From Chloroflexota bacterium (GTDB lineage Bacteria > Chloroflexota > Anaerolineae > Anaerolineales > UBA11579), in assembly GCA_013112575.1 (NCBI GenBank), contig JABFGG010000022.1, forward strand, positions 1 through 64,000: 64,000 bases of DNA, read 5' to 3'. The notes under the pieces are model-generated. The model searched no databases. It saw nothing but the letters and a program-made list of their open reading frames with translations, and was not told the DNA's origin. This document shows, one piece after another, positions 53,611 through 64,000 of this stretch. The first letter of the stretch is position 1, and each line of letters starts with the position of its first letter. The translations under genes and the position numbers were made by a program.

Positions 53611-53669
53611 TTATAGACATTTGCCTATAGATGTCGATATTGGATATGGGGCAGTACAAATGTCTATAA
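53611..53669. promoter_or_regulatory. Long inverted repeat upstream of chemoreceptor gene
   Basis: A 13-bp perfect inverted repeat (TTATAGACATTTG, 53611-53623, with 53657-53669) has a 33-base spacer that contains a third related half-site (CTATAGATGTC, 53625-53635). It lies 50 bases before the chemoreceptor start. It could be an operator for a dimeric regulator or a leader structure. Confidence 0.5.
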
Positions 53670-53719
53670 GCTGTATTGCACTTATTCTGCCCATATGGGC
53701 ACATCATAAGGAGCACAAA

Positions 53720-56218
53720 ATGTTTCGTTGGTTAGATAACATCAAGATCATGAACAAGATGATGGGAGGATTTGCGGTGGTTGTCATCATCGCGGCGATT
53801 GGCATCGGGGTAGGGATTGTCAATACTCGGCTAATGGATGCAGAAACTCAAGATATTGTTCGTGAGGCTGAAGAATTGATCGATCTGGAAGAAGTGCAGG
53901 TTGCTCTTCTGGAGCAGGAACTGGCTGAAAAAGACTACTTGCTGACGGGAGATGAAACATATCTGGCGGTCCACAGTGAATTTGAAAAACATGCCGATGA
54001 AGTTTTAGAGGAAGCTCTCGCCTTGGAGTCAGATGTGGAACATCGTGCCAAAATCGAGCAGTTGATGGAAGAGCGCGACCATTACGAAGAAGCCTATGCT
54101 GAAGTCGTTGCGCTTTATGGGGCAGGTGATGTGCAAGGGGCCATCCAGCATTCGATTGAACATTCAAACCCCAGCGTTGCCCTGATTCACACATCAATTG
54201 AAGAAATGGTTTCCGATGGCCGTCATCTGATCGAAGAAGAGGCGCACCAGGCAGACCAGCAGGCCCAACAAGCCCAGGCGATCGGCATCGGCAGTATCGT
54301 TGTAGCACTTATATTGGGTCTCAGCATTGGATTCTTCCTGTCGCGGTCGATTGCCAAGGGAGTTGCGCAGATGGCGAGCTTGGCAGAAGCTATTGCAGTC
54401 GGAGATTTAGGTCAGGAAGTTAAAGCTGGCGGCAAAGATGAACTAGGACAATTGGCCAATTCTTTTGTGCGCATGAAGGCATATATACAAGAAATCGCTG
54501 AAGGTGCCCGCAAATTGTCAGATGGTGATCTCAGCTTTAAATTTGAGCCTAAATCTGCAAAGGACGTATTGGGCCAGGCCTTTGCATCGACCGTAAGCAA
54601 ACTCAATGAGGTAATCGGCCAGGTAGCTGAGAATACACAAGATTTGAACAGGGCTTCCGGGCAGCTATCCAAAGCAGCTGAGCAATCCGGACAGGCCGCC
54701 AACCAGATCAACAGTGCTATCGACCAGGTAGCGCAAGGCTCGGTGGAGCAGTCCAAGTCGGTTAACGACACCACCCACACGGTGGAGCAGATCACCAAAG
54801 CTATCGACGGCGTGGCGCGTGGTGCCCAGGAGCAATCCGCGGCCGTGACCCAGACGGCCGAGACCACCATGCAGATCACCACGGCCATCTCGGAAGTGAC
54901 GGCCAATGCTCAGTCAGGTGCAGAAGGGGCGGCCAAAGCGGCCCAGACGGCTAAGGAAGGTGCTGCCAAGATCGAAGACAATGTCAAAGGCATGAGCACC
55001 ATCAAGCAGCAGGTCGATATGACCGGCGAGAAAGTCCAGGAGATGGGTAAGCTCTCCGAACAGGTCGGTGTCATCCTGGAGACCATTGATGACATTGCCT
55101 CGCAGACCAATCTGCTGGCCCTCAACGCAGCCATCGAAGCGGCACGTGCCGGGGAACATGGCAAAGGCTTTGCAGTCGTGGCCGATGAGGTACGCTCACT
55201 GGCCGAACGCACGGCCACTGCTACCAAAGAGATCGGTGAATTGATCGGCCAGGTGCAGGTGACTGTGGGACAAGTGGTAGATGCCATGGACCAGAGTGCC
55301 AAAGAAGTGGACACAGGCGTGGAACGTGCCAACCAATCCGGCGAGGCCCTGCAAGACATCCTGAAGGCCATTGACGAAGTGCACGGCAAGATGACGGAGA
55401 TCTCGGCAGCTACGGAGCAGGTGGAAACTTCCTCGAACGAACTGGCAGCCGCGATGGACTCGGTGTCGGCAGTGGTGGAAGAGAACACAGCTTCCACAGA
55501 GGAGATGACTGCCGGAGCCAGTGAGGTCAGCGATGCCTTCCAGAACGTGGCCAGCATTACGGAAGAGGTGAGTGCCTCGGCAGAAGAGGTGAGTGCCTCT
55601 GCCGAAGAGATGAGCGCCCAGGTGCAGGAAGTATCGGCCAACGCCGCCAGCCTGTCGGGCATGGCCCAAACGCTGGCAGTGATCGCGACCGATTTCAAAT
55701 TGGATAACAACAACAATGTGTTGGGTGCCATTGAATTATTCAAAGAAGCGCATCTCGGTTGGGTGACCAAACTGGAAGACGTGCGCGACGGGCGCATCAC
55801 CTTGAGTGAAAGTGAGATCGCATCTGACCATGATTGTGCCCTGGGCCACTGGTATTATGGCCGCGGCAAACTGGATTTTGAGGGCGTAGAAGCCTTTGAC
55901 AAACTTGAGGCACCACACCATCACATCCATGAAACCGCAATGGCCGTGGTCAAGGCCTTCAACCAGGGCAATACTGCTGCCGTGGAAAAGGGTATCCAGG
56001 AAGCGGAACGCACTTCCCGCGAGATCGTGGGCCTGCTGGACAGATTAGCAGATCACATCAAAGGAAGCGGCGGACGATCTGGTAGTGAGCCTGTGCAACA
56101 GGCCAGCAATGGTGCAGTAAAAGAGCGGACTGTTGTTTCAGAAATGCCTGTGACGGAACAAGCTAACGGCAAGCAAGCTTTGCCGGAGCCAGTAGCTGTC
56201 TCGGTCAACGGGAAATAG
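53720..56218 (+). CDS. Methyl-accepting chemotaxis protein, helical sensor + CZB
   Basis: An 832-residue receptor (ATG 53720, TAAGGAGC upstream). Two membrane helices (about 15-35 and 192-212) enclose a helical sensor with [13 protein letters not shown], typical of CHASE3/four-helix-bundle domains. HAMP follows, then the signalling coiled coil with its tip ([19 protein letters not shown]) and, from about 673, a zinc-binding CZB domain (H in AHLGW, C in [16 protein letters not shown]). CZB domains bind zinc and can respond to oxidants. It pairs with the CheW gene that follows. Confidence 0.9.
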   Translation: MFRWLDNIKIMNKMMGGFAVVVIIAAIGIGVGIVNTRLMDAETQDIVREAEELIDLEEVQVALLEQELAEKDYLLTGDETYLAVHSEFEKHADEVLEEALALESDVEHRAKIEQLMEERDHYEEAYAEVVALYGAGDVQGAIQHSIEHSNPSVALIHTSIEEMVSDGRHLIEEEAHQADQQAQQAQAIGIGSIVVALILGLSIGFFLSRSIAKGVAQMASLAEAIAVGDLGQEVKAGGKDELGQLANSFVRMKAYIQEIAEGARKLSDGDLSFKFEPKSAKDVLGQAFASTVSKLNEVIGQVAENTQDLNRASGQLSKAAEQSGQAANQINSAIDQVAQGSVEQSKSVNDTTHTVEQITKAIDGVARGAQEQSAAVTQTAETTMQITTAISEVTANAQSGAEGAAKAAQTAKEGAAKIEDNVKGMSTIKQQVDMTGEKVQEMGKLSEQVGVILETIDDIASQTNLLALNAAIEAARAGEHGKGFAVVADEVRSLAERTATATKEIGELIGQVQVTVGQVVDAMDQSAKEVDTGVERANQSGEALQDILKAIDEVHGKMTEISAATEQVETSSNELAAAMDSVSAVVEENTASTEEMTAGASEVSDAFQNVASITEEVSASAEEVSASAEEMSAQVQEVSANAASLSGMAQTLAVIATDFKLDNNNNVLGAIELFKEAHLGWVTKLEDVRDGRITLSESEIASDHDCALGHWYYGRGKLDFEGVEAFDKLEAPHHHIHETAMAVVKAFNQGNTAAVEKGIQEAERTSREIVGLLDRLADHIKGSGGRSGSEPVQQASNGAVKERTVVSEMPVTEQANGKQALPEPVAVSVNGK

Positions 56219-56232
56219 GAATAGGTTTACAG

Positions 56233-56268
56233 GGGGCAGGCGACGTGAAAATGCGAACTGCCTGCCCC
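56233..56268 (+). promoter_or_regulatory. Hairpin between receptor and CheW gene (pair 1)
   Basis: GGGGCAGGC (56233-56241) pairs with GCCTGCCCC (56260-56268), followed by TTGTTT. The weak T-run suggests partial termination, lowering or tuning CheW expression. A similar hairpin is at the same place in pair 2. Confidence 0.5.
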
Positions 56269-56288
56269 TTGTTTGAAAGGAAACGAAC

Positions 56289-56741
56289 ATGGAACAACAA
56301 TTAGTAATCTTTGAACTGGCTGAGGAAACCTATGGCATCGACATTGCGCACGTGGAGAGCATCATCAAGGTGCCGCGCATCACGCCGATGCCGCAGAGCG
56401 AGGAGTACGTAGAAGGTGTCATCAACCTGCGAGGAGAAGTGGTACCGGTGATCGACCTGCGCATGCGCATGGACATGCCCAAAGTCGAGAGGACGCTTGA
56501 CTCACGCATCGTGGTAGTGGTGCTGGAGGAGAAGCGCGTGGGCATGATCGTGGATGCGGTCACCGAAGTGATCACTATCACGCAAGAGGATGTGCAGGAA
56601 ATGGCAGCCCTGGGTGGTTCGGCACATGCTGGCATGCTGACAGGTATCGCCAAGATTGAGGAGCGCCTGATCATCTGCCTGGATCCGGCCAAGATCCTGC
56701 AGGCTGACTTACAGGCTGCTGCGTCGATGCTTGAGGTTTAG
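56289..56741 (+). CDS. cheW: CheW coupling protein 1
   Basis: A 150-residue CheW: QLVIFELAEETYGIDIAHVESIIKV start, then PQSEEYVEGVINLRGEVVPVIDLR, and VGMIVDAVTEVITI. It links receptors to the histidine kinase CheA (not encoded here). Near identical copies follow receptors 2 and 3. Confidence 0.92.
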   Translation: MEQQLVIFELAEETYGIDIAHVESIIKVPRITPMPQSEEYVEGVINLRGEVVPVIDLRMRMDMPKVERTLDSRIVVVVLEEKRVGMIVDAVTEVITITQEDVQEMAALGGSAHAGMLTGIAKIEERLIICLDPAKILQADLQAAASMLEV

Positions 56742-56763
56742 GAACGTGATTTATGTTTATCTG

Positions 56764-56791
56764 GAAGCCTCTTTTTCGAAAGAGGCTTCTT
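56764..56791 (+). terminator. Terminator after CheW 1
   Basis: GAAGCCTCTTT pairs with its complement (56764-56774 and 56779-56789) around loop TTCG. The following T-run is short (TTATAA). Confidence 0.6.
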
Positions 56792-56963
56792 ATAAGGATA
56801 TTGAATATATGTTTGAACCTTAGCTTTCAGAGATTATTTTCTTAGTTGTTGAAAATTTATCGAGATTTCGTGTGCGCTTTAGCCAATATTTACAGCTAAT
56901 TCTATATTGTCCTTTAAGATGATTTTGATTGTTCATCAAAACCACTGAAGGGATATATTCATC

Positions 56964-59840
56964 ATGAAGCGCCTAGAAATTAAATCGATACAAACAAAAA
57001 TTGCTTTATCTGCAGGCATCTGCTTGTTAGTACTTGCAGTTATCCTAATTGGATACGCTGCTGTTACATTGCAAAGCAAGTCAATGCAGGCTGGGCAGGA
57101 AAATGCCCTGGCTGTTTCTCAAGTAGAAGCCGCAAATGTCCAGGCAGAAATCGTAGTCGCACTCGAGGCGGCGCGTACACTGGCTCAGGCTTTAGAAACG
57201 GTCAAGGTTGATAATGGAATCAACCTTAGCCGGTATGAAGTTAATGCTATTCTCAAGCGTGTTTTGGTTGACAACCCCTCTTTTTTGGGTATCTATACCC
57301 TTTGGGAACCCAATGCCTTTGACGGGTTGGATTCGCAGTATGTTGGAAAAGCAGGGCATGACGATACTGGAAGATTCATTCCATACTGGAATCGGGATGC
57401 TGATGGCAATATCGTCGTGGAGCCTTTGGCTGGGTATGAAGAAGCCGGAATTGGTGATTACTATCAAATACCTAAAAACACAAAACGTGAAACCATTATT
57501 GACCCTTATGTCTACCCCATACAGGGTGTAGATACTCTTCTCACCTCTCTGGTTGTGCCGGTGATCGTTGATGGTCAGTTTTATGGCATTGTCGGGGTGG
57601 ACTTGAGATTGAACTTTTTGCAAGAGATTACCGACAGTGTATCTGCTTATGATGGCGCTGCCAGGATGGTTTTGATTAGCAATAATGGCACCCTGTCAGG
57701 AGTGACCGGTCGACCGGAATTGGTCGGGCAATATGGTACTGAAATCCACGAGGACTTTGATGAGGACCTGACTATCATCCAAGACGGGTTGATGTATTCG
57801 GCGATAGAAGACGATACGGTCGAAGTATTTGTCCCAATCAATTTCGGTAATACTAATACTCCCTGGTCTGTGAACCTACTGATTCCCACGGAAAAAATCA
57901 TGGCTGAAGCGGTAGTTGCGACCACACGGATGGGAGGCATCGGTGCGGTGCTTTCATTGCTTGCAATTTTCTTGCTTTGGATCATGGCTCGACAAATTGC
58001 CAAGCCCATCCGGAACATTACCGGGATCGCCCAGAAGATGGCAGAGGGTGACCTTGATCAAAATATTGATTTCAATCAATCTGACGAAATCGGACAACTT
58101 GCAGATGCTTTCCGCAAAATGACCGCATTCTTAAATGAGATTGCTTTTACAGCAAGACGATTATCGGAAGGCGACTTGACGGCCGAAATCCAGCCAGTGT
58201 CGGAAAAAGACGCACTCGGAAACGCCTTCTCACAGATGATTTCTGATCTGCGCCAGTTAGTGAGTGAAGTAGCCAAGAATGCTCAAGATTTGAATATCGC
58301 CTCGGGCGGGCTGGCTACTACTGCTGATCAAGCAGGACAGGCGGCTAACCAGATCAACAACGCCATTGAGCAGGTAGCGCAAGGCTCGGTAGAGCAGTCC
58401 AAGTCGGTCAACGACACCACACAAACCGTGGAACAGATCACTAAGGCCATCGATGGGGTAGCGCGTGGTGCGCAGGAACAATCCTCTTCCGTCACGAAAA
58501 CTGCGGAAACCACCATGCAGATCACCACGGCTATCTCCGAGGTAACGGCCAATGCCCAGGCGGGCGCAGAAGGAGCGTCCAAAGCGTCCCAGACGGCTAA
58601 AGAAGGCGCGGCCAAGATCGAAGATACCGTCAAGGGCATGAGCACCATCAAGCAGCAGGTCGACATGACCGGAGAGAAGGTTCAGGAAATGGGCCGCCTA
58701 TCTGAGCAGGTCGGTGTGATCTTGGAAACCATCGACGACATTGCTTCGCAGACCAATCTGCTGGCCCTAAACGCGGCCATAGAAGCGGCGCGTGCCGGGG
58801 AACATGGTAAAGGCTTTGCCGTGGTGGCCGATGAAGTTCGCTCTCTGGCGGAACGCACTGCAACAGCTACAAAAGAGGTCGGTGAATTGATCGGCCAGGT
58901 GCAGGTGACGGTGAAGCATGTCGTGACGGCCATGGCTCAGAGCGCCCAGGAAGTGGACACAGGTGTGGAACGGGCCAACCAATCCGGTGAAGCCTTGCAG
59001 AACATCCTGGCAGCTATCGACGAGGTTCATGTCAAGATGACCGATATCTCAGTGGCTACAGAACAGGTGGAAGCCTCTTCGAACGAATTGGCCACTGCCA
59101 TGGACTCGGTGTCGGCGGTAGTCGAAGAGAACACAGCTTCAACCGAAGAGATGACGGCGGGGGCCAGCGAGGTCAGCGAAGCCTTCCAGAATGTGGCCAG
59201 CATCACCGAAGAGGTGAGTGCCTCTGCCGAAGAGGTGAGTGCCTCGGCTGAAGAGATGAGTGCCCAGGTCAAGGAAGTATCGGTCAACGCGGAGAGCCTG
59301 GCAGGCATGGCTAAAAAGTTGACCCTGGTAGTGTCTGAGTTCAAACTGGGGTCGCAAGACCAAATCGTTGCTCATCTTGAGCTGTTCAAAGAAGCACATC
59401 TCACTTGGGTAGTGAAGCTTAAGGACATGCTGGCTGGCAAGATCAGCTTGTCAGCTGACGAAGTCGCTTCCGATAAAGAATGTGCATTGGGACACTGGTA
59501 TTTTGGTAGAGGTAAAGCAGACTTTCAGAGCCTACCGGCTTTTGTGGCTCTTGAGGAACCCCACTATGCTATCCATGAAGTGGCAAATGCGGCGGCGCGT
59601 GCCTATCAAGATGGCGATTATGCTGCTGTGGAAAAGGCTATTGAAGATGCGACCAGGTTGTCGACGCAGATTGTGGAGCTGCTGGATGATATTGAATTGT
59701 ATATCATGTCTGGAAAGGAGCAGAAGGTTCAACAGTCAAGCATGGGCGCGATAAACGAACGGACGGCTGTTTCAGAAAGCCCTGTGCAAGAGCTAGAACT
59801 AGAGCCAGTGGTTATTTCGGCCAACGGGAATCAGGAATAA
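56964..59840 (+). CDS. Methyl-accepting chemotaxis protein, dCache sensor + CZB
   Basis: A 958-residue receptor. Between two membrane helices (about 13-35 and 315-345) lies a double Cache sensor: [54 protein letters not shown] and [10 protein letters not shown] are standard dCache_1 pieces, often binding small organic acids or amino acids. HAMP, a signalling domain nearly identical to receptors 1 and 3, and a C-terminal CZB domain ([16 protein letters not shown]) follow. The ribosome site before its ATG (GAAGGG) is modest. Confidence 0.92.
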   Translation: MKRLEIKSIQTKIALSAGICLLVLAVILIGYAAVTLQSKSMQAGQENALAVSQVEAANVQAEIVVALEAARTLAQALETVKVDNGINLSRYEVNAILKRVLVDNPSFLGIYTLWEPNAFDGLDSQYVGKAGHDDTGRFIPYWNRDADGNIVVEPLAGYEEAGIGDYYQIPKNTKRETIIDPYVYPIQGVDTLLTSLVVPVIVDGQFYGIVGVDLRLNFLQEITDSVSAYDGAARMVLISNNGTLSGVTGRPELVGQYGTEIHEDFDEDLTIIQDGLMYSAIEDDTVEVFVPINFGNTNTPWSVNLLIPTEKIMAEAVVATTRMGGIGAVLSLLAIFLLWIMARQIAKPIRNITGIAQKMAEGDLDQNIDFNQSDEIGQLADAFRKMTAFLNEIAFTARRLSEGDLTAEIQPVSEKDALGNAFSQMISDLRQLVSEVAKNAQDLNIASGGLATTADQAGQAANQINNAIEQVAQGSVEQSKSVNDTTQTVEQITKAIDGVARGAQEQSSSVTKTAETTMQITTAISEVTANAQAGAEGASKASQTAKEGAAKIEDTVKGMSTIKQQVDMTGEKVQEMGRLSEQVGVILETIDDIASQTNLLALNAAIEAARAGEHGKGFAVVADEVRSLAERTATATKEVGELIGQVQVTVKHVVTAMAQSAQEVDTGVERANQSGEALQNILAAIDEVHVKMTDISVATEQVEASSNELATAMDSVSAVVEENTASTEEMTAGASEVSEAFQNVASITEEVSASAEEVSASAEEMSAQVKEVSVNAESLAGMAKKLTLVVSEFKLGSQDQIVAHLELFKEAHLTWVVKLKDMLAGKISLSADEVASDKECALGHWYFGRGKADFQSLPAFVALEEPHYAIHEVANAAARAYQDGDYAAVEKAIEDATRLSTQIVELLDDIELYIMSGKEQKVQQSSMGAINERTAVSESPVQELELEPVVISANGNQE

Positions 59841-59848
59841 GCTTACAA

Positions 59849-59874
59849 GGGGGCAGGCGGTTGAATCTGCCCCC
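59849..59874 (+). promoter_or_regulatory. Hairpin between receptor and CheW gene (pair 2)
   Basis: GGGGGCAG (59849-59856) pairs with CTGCCCCC (59867-59874). Same position and core sequence as the hairpin of pair 1; no strong T-run follows. Confidence 0.5.
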
Positions 59875-59893
59875 CTGATTGAAAGGAACTAGT

Positions 59894-60358
59894 ATGGAAC
59901 AACAATTGGTTGTTTTTGAACTGGCAGAAGAGATCTATGGCATCGACATTGCCCACGTGGAGAGCATCATTAAGGTGCCCAAGATCACGCCGATGCCACA
60001 GAGCGAGCATTATGTGGAAGGGGTCATCAACCTGCGAGGTGAAGTAGTGCCGGTGCTTGACTTACGCACTAGTATGGATATGCCTAAAGTAGAGAGAACA
60101 CTAAACTCTCGCATTGTAGTGGTCTTGTTGGACGAAAAGCGGGTAGGAATGATCGTCGATGCTGTGACGGAAGTGACCACGATCACGGAAGATAAGGTAC
60201 AGGAAATGGCAACTTTGGGTGGGTCGGCGCATGCAGGTATGGTGACTGGTATTGCGAAGATTGAAGAGCATTTGATCATCTGCCTGGATCCAAGCAAAAT
60301 GTTGCACGGGGCCGTTGGAATGGTAGAAGTGGAAAAGGGATTGCTGGATGGTTTTTAA
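59894..60358 (+). CDS. cheW: CheW coupling protein 2
   Basis: A 154-residue CheW started at ATG 59894 (GAAAGGAACT upstream). The same core as CheW 1, with more changes (TSMDMPKVERTLNS, ITEDKVQEMATL) and a slightly longer C-terminus ending in LLDGF, so it has diverged most of the three. Confidence 0.9.
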   Translation: MEQQLVVFELAEEIYGIDIAHVESIIKVPKITPMPQSEHYVEGVINLRGEVVPVLDLRTSMDMPKVERTLNSRIVVVLLDEKRVGMIVDAVTEVTTITEDKVQEMATLGGSAHAGMVTGIAKIEEHLIICLDPSKMLHGAVGMVEVEKGLLDGF

Positions 60359-60572
60359 AGGCCCACAAGGGCCTGAAGTAGATACTGGCCGCGTAAATCT
60401 CGATAAGCTAGACAAGATTCGGGTATTTTTATAGGGTATTTTGAGTCATCTTATCCCTTTTTTACAGACAAAAATAGTTAGCCACCTAAGATATTAATTG
60501 GCGGGCGGTACAAAAGCTTAGTCCTTATTCGTGGGTGGTAAATGCGGCCTTCCTAAAATAAAGGAGCATTAC

Positions 60573-63284
60573 ATGTTTTCGCGTTTACAACAAATTGGAC
60601 TTCGCTCAAAAATGATCGGTCTGAGCGTAGGTGTTATTCTATTAACCATCACAATGCTGGTTGGTATTGCTTACTGGCAAAGTGGTGTGTTTAACACCAG
60701 GGCGCAGGAGGAAGTAGAAGATATCGTTTACGCGAATCTGGACCATATCACTCAAGGTGTTCTAAGCCTGGTCGATACCCAGAACCAGTCGGTGCAACAA
60801 AAGGTTGATGCTGATCTAAATGTGGCGCTGCATCTTGTTGAGTTGCAAGGCGGCTTCAAGCCAGGACAAGGTGAAGTCACCTGGCAAGCAGTTAACCAGT
60901 TCACAAAAGAAATCCAAACAGTGACACTTCCGCCTTTATTGATCGGTGGTCAACCGTTAGTAAAAAATGCATCTTTAACTATCGAAACACCGCTAGTCGA
61001 CCAGGTTCAAAACCTCGTAGGCGGGACGGCTACGGTTTTCCAACGCATCAATGAAGAGGGGGATATGTTGCGCGTGGCGACCAATGTTGTGAATAGTGAG
61101 GGTGCTCGTGCAATCGGAACTTACATACCGGCTGTGAATCCTGATGGCGAAAGCAATAAAGTAATCACTTCTTTGATGGCAGGGGTAGCTTACAGAGGGG
61201 TCTCATACGTTGTAAACGCGTGGTATCTAAGTGCCTACGAACCCATCTATTTTGAGGGAGAGCTAGTTGGTGCCCTCTATGTAGGAGTAAAGCAGGAAAA
61301 CATTTCGACTTTGCGCCAGGCTATCATGGATACGCAAGTAGGTGAAAGCGGCTACGTTTATGTGTTGGGTGGGCAGGGTGATGATCGCGGCCACTATATT
61401 ATTTCGAAGGGCGGAGCTCAGGATGGTGAGAATATCCTGAATGACACTGACGCAGATGGCAACTATTTCATACAAGAGATCGTGGACAATGCAGTTGCGC
61501 TTGAACCCGGGGAAATGATTACTAAATTTTATTCTTGGCAAAATGAGGGTGAGACAGAGCCACGTACGAAGGTGGTGCGTATTGCCTACTATGAACCCTG
61601 GGATTGGGTTATTGGCGTCAGTGCTTTTGAAGATGACTTTGGTCAAATATATGATCACCTTGAAGAGGGGCGTATGCAGATGGTACTGATATTTTTAGTA
61701 GCGGGGCTGGCTATCGCTGTGGTTGGAGGTCTATTAAGCACCCTTCTTTCCAATGCGATCGCTGATCAGGTAAAAATGGTCGCGCAAAAAGCCAAAGACA
61801 TCTCAGAAATCGATCTTGCCAACCTTGCAACCGAGATAGGATTCTTGGCAAAAGGTGACCTGACACGGTCCTTGAGTTTCGAAGGTGAAACATTAGAGGC
61901 AATGTCCAAAGACGAAATCGGCATGCTGGGGCAAGCCTATAACGGTATGATCGCCAGTCTACATGAGATCGAGGGAGGCTTTGATGAAATGATGGGAAAC
62001 CTGCGCCAGTTAGTGAGTGAAGTAGCCAAGAACGCTCAGGACCTGAACCAGTCCTCGGGAGGTTTGGCTATAGCAGCCGAACAGGCTGGGCAGGCCGCCA
62101 ACCAGATCAATAGCGCCATCGACCAGGTGGCACAAGGTTCGGTAGAGCAGTCCAAGTCGGTCAACGACACGACCCAAACGGTGGAACAGATCACTAAAGC
62201 CATCGATGGTGTCGCCCGCGGGGCGCAGGAACAATCGGCAGCCGTGACCCAGACAGCGGAAACAACCATGCAGATCACCACGGCTATCTCCGAGGTAACG
62301 GCCAATGCCCAGGCCGGTGCAGAGGGTGCTGCCAAAGCAGCCCAAACGGCCAAGGAAGGGGCTGCCAAGATCGAAGACAATGTCAAGGGCATGAGCACCA
62401 TCAAGCAGCAGGTCGACATGACCGGAGAGAAGGTTCAGGAAATGGGCCGCCTATCTGAGCAGGTCGGTGTGATCTTGGAAACCATCGACGACATCGCTTC
62501 GCAGACCAATCTGCTGGCCCTGAACGCGGCCATAGAAGCAGCACGCGCCGGGGAACATGGCAAGGGCTTTGCGGTGGTGGCCGATGAAGTTCGCTCACTG
62601 GCCGAACGCACCGCCACAGCCACGAAAGAGGTCGGTGAATTGATCGGCCAGGTGCAGGTGACCGTGAAGCATGTCGTGACGGCCATGGCTCAGAGTGCCC
62701 AGGAAGTGGACACAGGTGTGGAACGTGCCAATCAATCTGGTGAAGCATTGAAGAATATCCTGGAGGCCATCGATGAGGTACATGCCAAGATGACCGAGAT
62801 CTCCACAGCCACGGAGCAGGTGGAAACCTCCTCGAATGAATTGGCAGCAGCCATGGACGCGGTCTCAGCAGTGGTGGAAGAGAACACAGCTTCCACGGAA
62901 GAGATGACCGCAGGGGCCAGCGAGGTCAGTGACGCCTTCCAGAATGTGGCCAGCATCACCGAAGAGGTGAGTGCCTCTGCCGAAGAGGTGAGTGCCTCTG
63001 CCGAAGAGATGAGTGCCCAGGTCAAGGAAGTATCGGTCAACGCGGAGAGCCTGGCAGGCATGTCTCAACAGTTATCGGAGTTGGTCACAAAGTTCAAACT
63101 CCAAGATGATGATGTCAAAACATCTGCGGAAACCCTCAAGCCTGACTTGACTGAACCTGTTGATGAACTTGAAGATCATTTTGAAGAGGCAGATGCCGCT
63201 TTCTTCGAGGAACACAGCGACAAAATCGTTGCCCCTGTAATTGAGGTAGGATCAGCTGTTGCCTCAACGAACGGAAAACACTGA
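60573..63284 (+). CDS. Methyl-accepting chemotaxis protein, Cache_3-Cache_2-type sensor
   Basis: A 903-residue receptor started at ATG 60573 (AAAGGAGC upstream). Membrane helices lie at about 13-35 and 370-392. Between them is a long sensor with [42 protein letters not shown] and a second Cache ([31 protein letters not shown]), the Cache_3-Cache_2 arrangement. HAMP and the shared signalling domain follow. In contrast to receptors 1 and 2, there is no CZB domain; the tail is short and acidic. Confidence 0.9.
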   Translation: MFSRLQQIGLRSKMIGLSVGVILLTITMLVGIAYWQSGVFNTRAQEEVEDIVYANLDHITQGVLSLVDTQNQSVQQKVDADLNVALHLVELQGGFKPGQGEVTWQAVNQFTKEIQTVTLPPLLIGGQPLVKNASLTIETPLVDQVQNLVGGTATVFQRINEEGDMLRVATNVVNSEGARAIGTYIPAVNPDGESNKVITSLMAGVAYRGVSYVVNAWYLSAYEPIYFEGELVGALYVGVKQENISTLRQAIMDTQVGESGYVYVLGGQGDDRGHYIISKGGAQDGENILNDTDADGNYFIQEIVDNAVALEPGEMITKFYSWQNEGETEPRTKVVRIAYYEPWDWVIGVSAFEDDFGQIYDHLEEGRMQMVLIFLVAGLAIAVVGGLLSTLLSNAIADQVKMVAQKAKDISEIDLANLATEIGFLAKGDLTRSLSFEGETLEAMSKDEIGMLGQAYNGMIASLHEIEGGFDEMMGNLRQLVSEVAKNAQDLNQSSGGLAIAAEQAGQAANQINSAIDQVAQGSVEQSKSVNDTTQTVEQITKAIDGVARGAQEQSAAVTQTAETTMQITTAISEVTANAQAGAEGAAKAAQTAKEGAAKIEDNVKGMSTIKQQVDMTGEKVQEMGRLSEQVGVILETIDDIASQTNLLALNAAIEAARAGEHGKGFAVVADEVRSLAERTATATKEVGELIGQVQVTVKHVVTAMAQSAQEVDTGVERANQSGEALKNILEAIDEVHAKMTEISTATEQVETSSNELAAAMDAVSAVVEENTASTEEMTAGASEVSDAFQNVASITEEVSASAEEVSASAEEMSAQVKEVSVNAESLAGMSQQLSELVTKFKLQDDDVKTSAETLKPDLTEPVDELEDHFEEADAAFFEEHSDKIVAPVIEVGSAVASTNGKH

Positions 63285-63309
63285 TCCTGTTGATTGAAGG
63301 GAAGCAAAT

Positions 63310-63762
63310 ATGGAACAACAATTGGTAGTTTTTGAACTGGCTGACGAAACCTATGGTATCAATATCGCGCATGTGGAGAGCATCATCAAGGTCCCGAGGA
63401 TCACACCCATGCCCCAAAGCGAAGACTATGTGGAGGGTGTCATCAACCTGCGCGGAGAAGTAGTGCCGGTGATTGATCTGCGTATGCGCATGGATATGCC
63501 TAGGGTAGAGCGCACATTGGACTCGCGCATTGTCGTGGTGGTGCTGGATGAGAAACGCGTTGGCATGATCGTGGATGCGGTCACGGAAGTGATCACCATC
63601 ACCCAGGAGGATGTGCAGGATGTGGCGTCCTTAAGTGGCTCGGCACATGCCGGCATGCTGACGGGCATCGCCAAGATCGAGGAGCGCCTGATCATCTGTC
63701 TGGATCCGGCCAAGATCCTGCAAGCTGACTTACAGATTGCTGCAACTATGCTTGAAGTGTAA
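63310..63762 (+). CDS. cheW: CheW coupling protein 3
   Basis: A 150-residue CheW, closest to CheW 1 (same MRMDMP and TQEDVQ segments). It is 25 bases after receptor 3 with GAAGGGAAG upstream. Unlike pairs 1 and 2 there is no hairpin between receptor and CheW. Confidence 0.92.
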   Translation: MEQQLVVFELADETYGINIAHVESIIKVPRITPMPQSEDYVEGVINLRGEVVPVIDLRMRMDMPRVERTLDSRIVVVVLDEKRVGMIVDAVTEVITITQEDVQDVASLSGSAHAGMLTGIAKIEERLIICLDPAKILQADLQIAATMLEV

Positions 63763-63771
63763 GTAAAAGAC

Positions 63772-63813
63772 AAAAGACCCCTTTGATTTGCAAATCAAAG
63801 GGGTCTTTTTGTT
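63772..63813. terminator. Bidirectional terminator
   Basis: A perfect 19-bp palindrome (63772-63790 with 63791-63809, AAAAGACCCCTTTGATTTG) flanked by A- and T-runs ends both the CheW gene and the convergent gene to its right. Confidence 0.85.
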
Positions 63814-63839
63814 ACTTGTCCACTATTCGGCCAGGAGTT

Positions 63840-64000
63840 TTATTTCTTCTTTACTGGATGGCGCAGAACGGTCTTGAGGTTCTCGGGTTTGGCACGGCGT
63901 GGATCGCTCAGATAGATCTCGTGGTGTAAGCCGTTGGAAACATAGCCATTCTCTTCCATGAAGGCTTCCATTTTTTCCAGGGTAGCCGGTTCTTCGGAGT
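63840..64000 (-). CDS. GyrI-like small-molecule-binding protein, C-terminal part
   Basis: The minus-strand frame is open at the window edge and ends with TAA at 63840. The 53 codons seen contain FMEENGYVSNGLHHEIYLSD, then PRRAKPENLKTVLRHPV, the characteristic end of the GyrI/AraC-effector-binding family. The N-terminal part is outside the window. Confidence 0.65.
   Translation of the reverse strand, partial: SEEPATLEKMEAFMEENGYVSNGLHHEIYLSDPRRAKPENLKTVLRHPVKKK

Noticed and set aside
1..64000. CRISPR arrays, transposase genes, rRNA genes
   Set aside because: No regularly spaced repeat array, no transposase motifs and no rRNA sequence were seen on either strand.

Overview
The window is bacterial DNA holding most of an integrated siphovirus-type prophage (left edge to about 37034) and its chromosomal flank (about 37035 to the right edge). 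The host is probably an Anaerolineae-like member of the Chloroflexota. That guess rests on gene style, GC-rich host genes, lipoproteins and soluble-sensor chemotaxis genes rather than on a marker gene, so treat it as inference.

Prophage, 1-23647 (+): a late operon in the usual siphovirus order. It runs terminase large subunit (cut by the window edge), portal, Mu-F-like head protein, prohead protease with a nested scaffold start, DUF2190-like decoration protein, major capsid protein, head-tail joining genes, tail tube, tail assembly chaperone with a canonical -1 slippery heptamer, tape measure, distal tail proteins, glycine-rich fibre, a TIM-barrel lysin-like protein and an SH3b protein. A strong terminator follows. 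An AT-rich, opposite-strand gene for a membrane NACHT ATPase interrupts the head module. Beside it a likely extended -10 promoter and a very strong terminator would define a short structured RNA of about 150 nt.

Prophage, 23.7-31.4 kb: cargo. It holds a small membrane protein, a pentapeptide-repeat/TIR protein, and a four-gene minus-strand operon (GHKL ATPase, C5 cytosine methyltransferase, Mig-type T/G mismatch glycosylase, PD-(D/E)XK nuclease). The operon looks like a restriction-modification-related system with its own deamination repair. With the NACHT gene this makes three putative defence modules in one prophage.

Prophage, 31.4-37.0 kb: a tightly overlapping minus-strand early operon (replication initiator, phage metallopeptidase, Pol X-like nucleotidyltransferase, small proteins), then a divergent tyrosine integrase. 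The integrase ends against the 3' half of a tRNA-Lys gene, which marks the attachment site. No CI-like repressor was recognised.

A family of about 45-55 bp twin-hairpin palindromes fills gene-gene junctions throughout the phage. Stem sequences differ between copies while pairing is kept, the 5' end often supplies the TGA stop of one gene, and the second hairpin often presents the Shine-Dalgarno sequence of the next.

Chromosomal flank, 37.1-45.8 kb: small membrane proteins and several decayed genes (a frameshifted membrane protein, two minus-strand remnants with internal stops, a tRNA-Met-like relic). It also has a three-gene operon with a KAS III-like synthase and a flavin monooxygenase, then an aldo/keto reductase and an aldose-epimerase-like protein.

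Chromosomal flank, 45.8-64 kb: a 2049-residue alpha-2-macroglobulin that has lost its thioester, two lipoproteins, and three consecutive chemoreceptor-CheW pairs. The receptors have three different sensor modules on nearly identical signalling domains.
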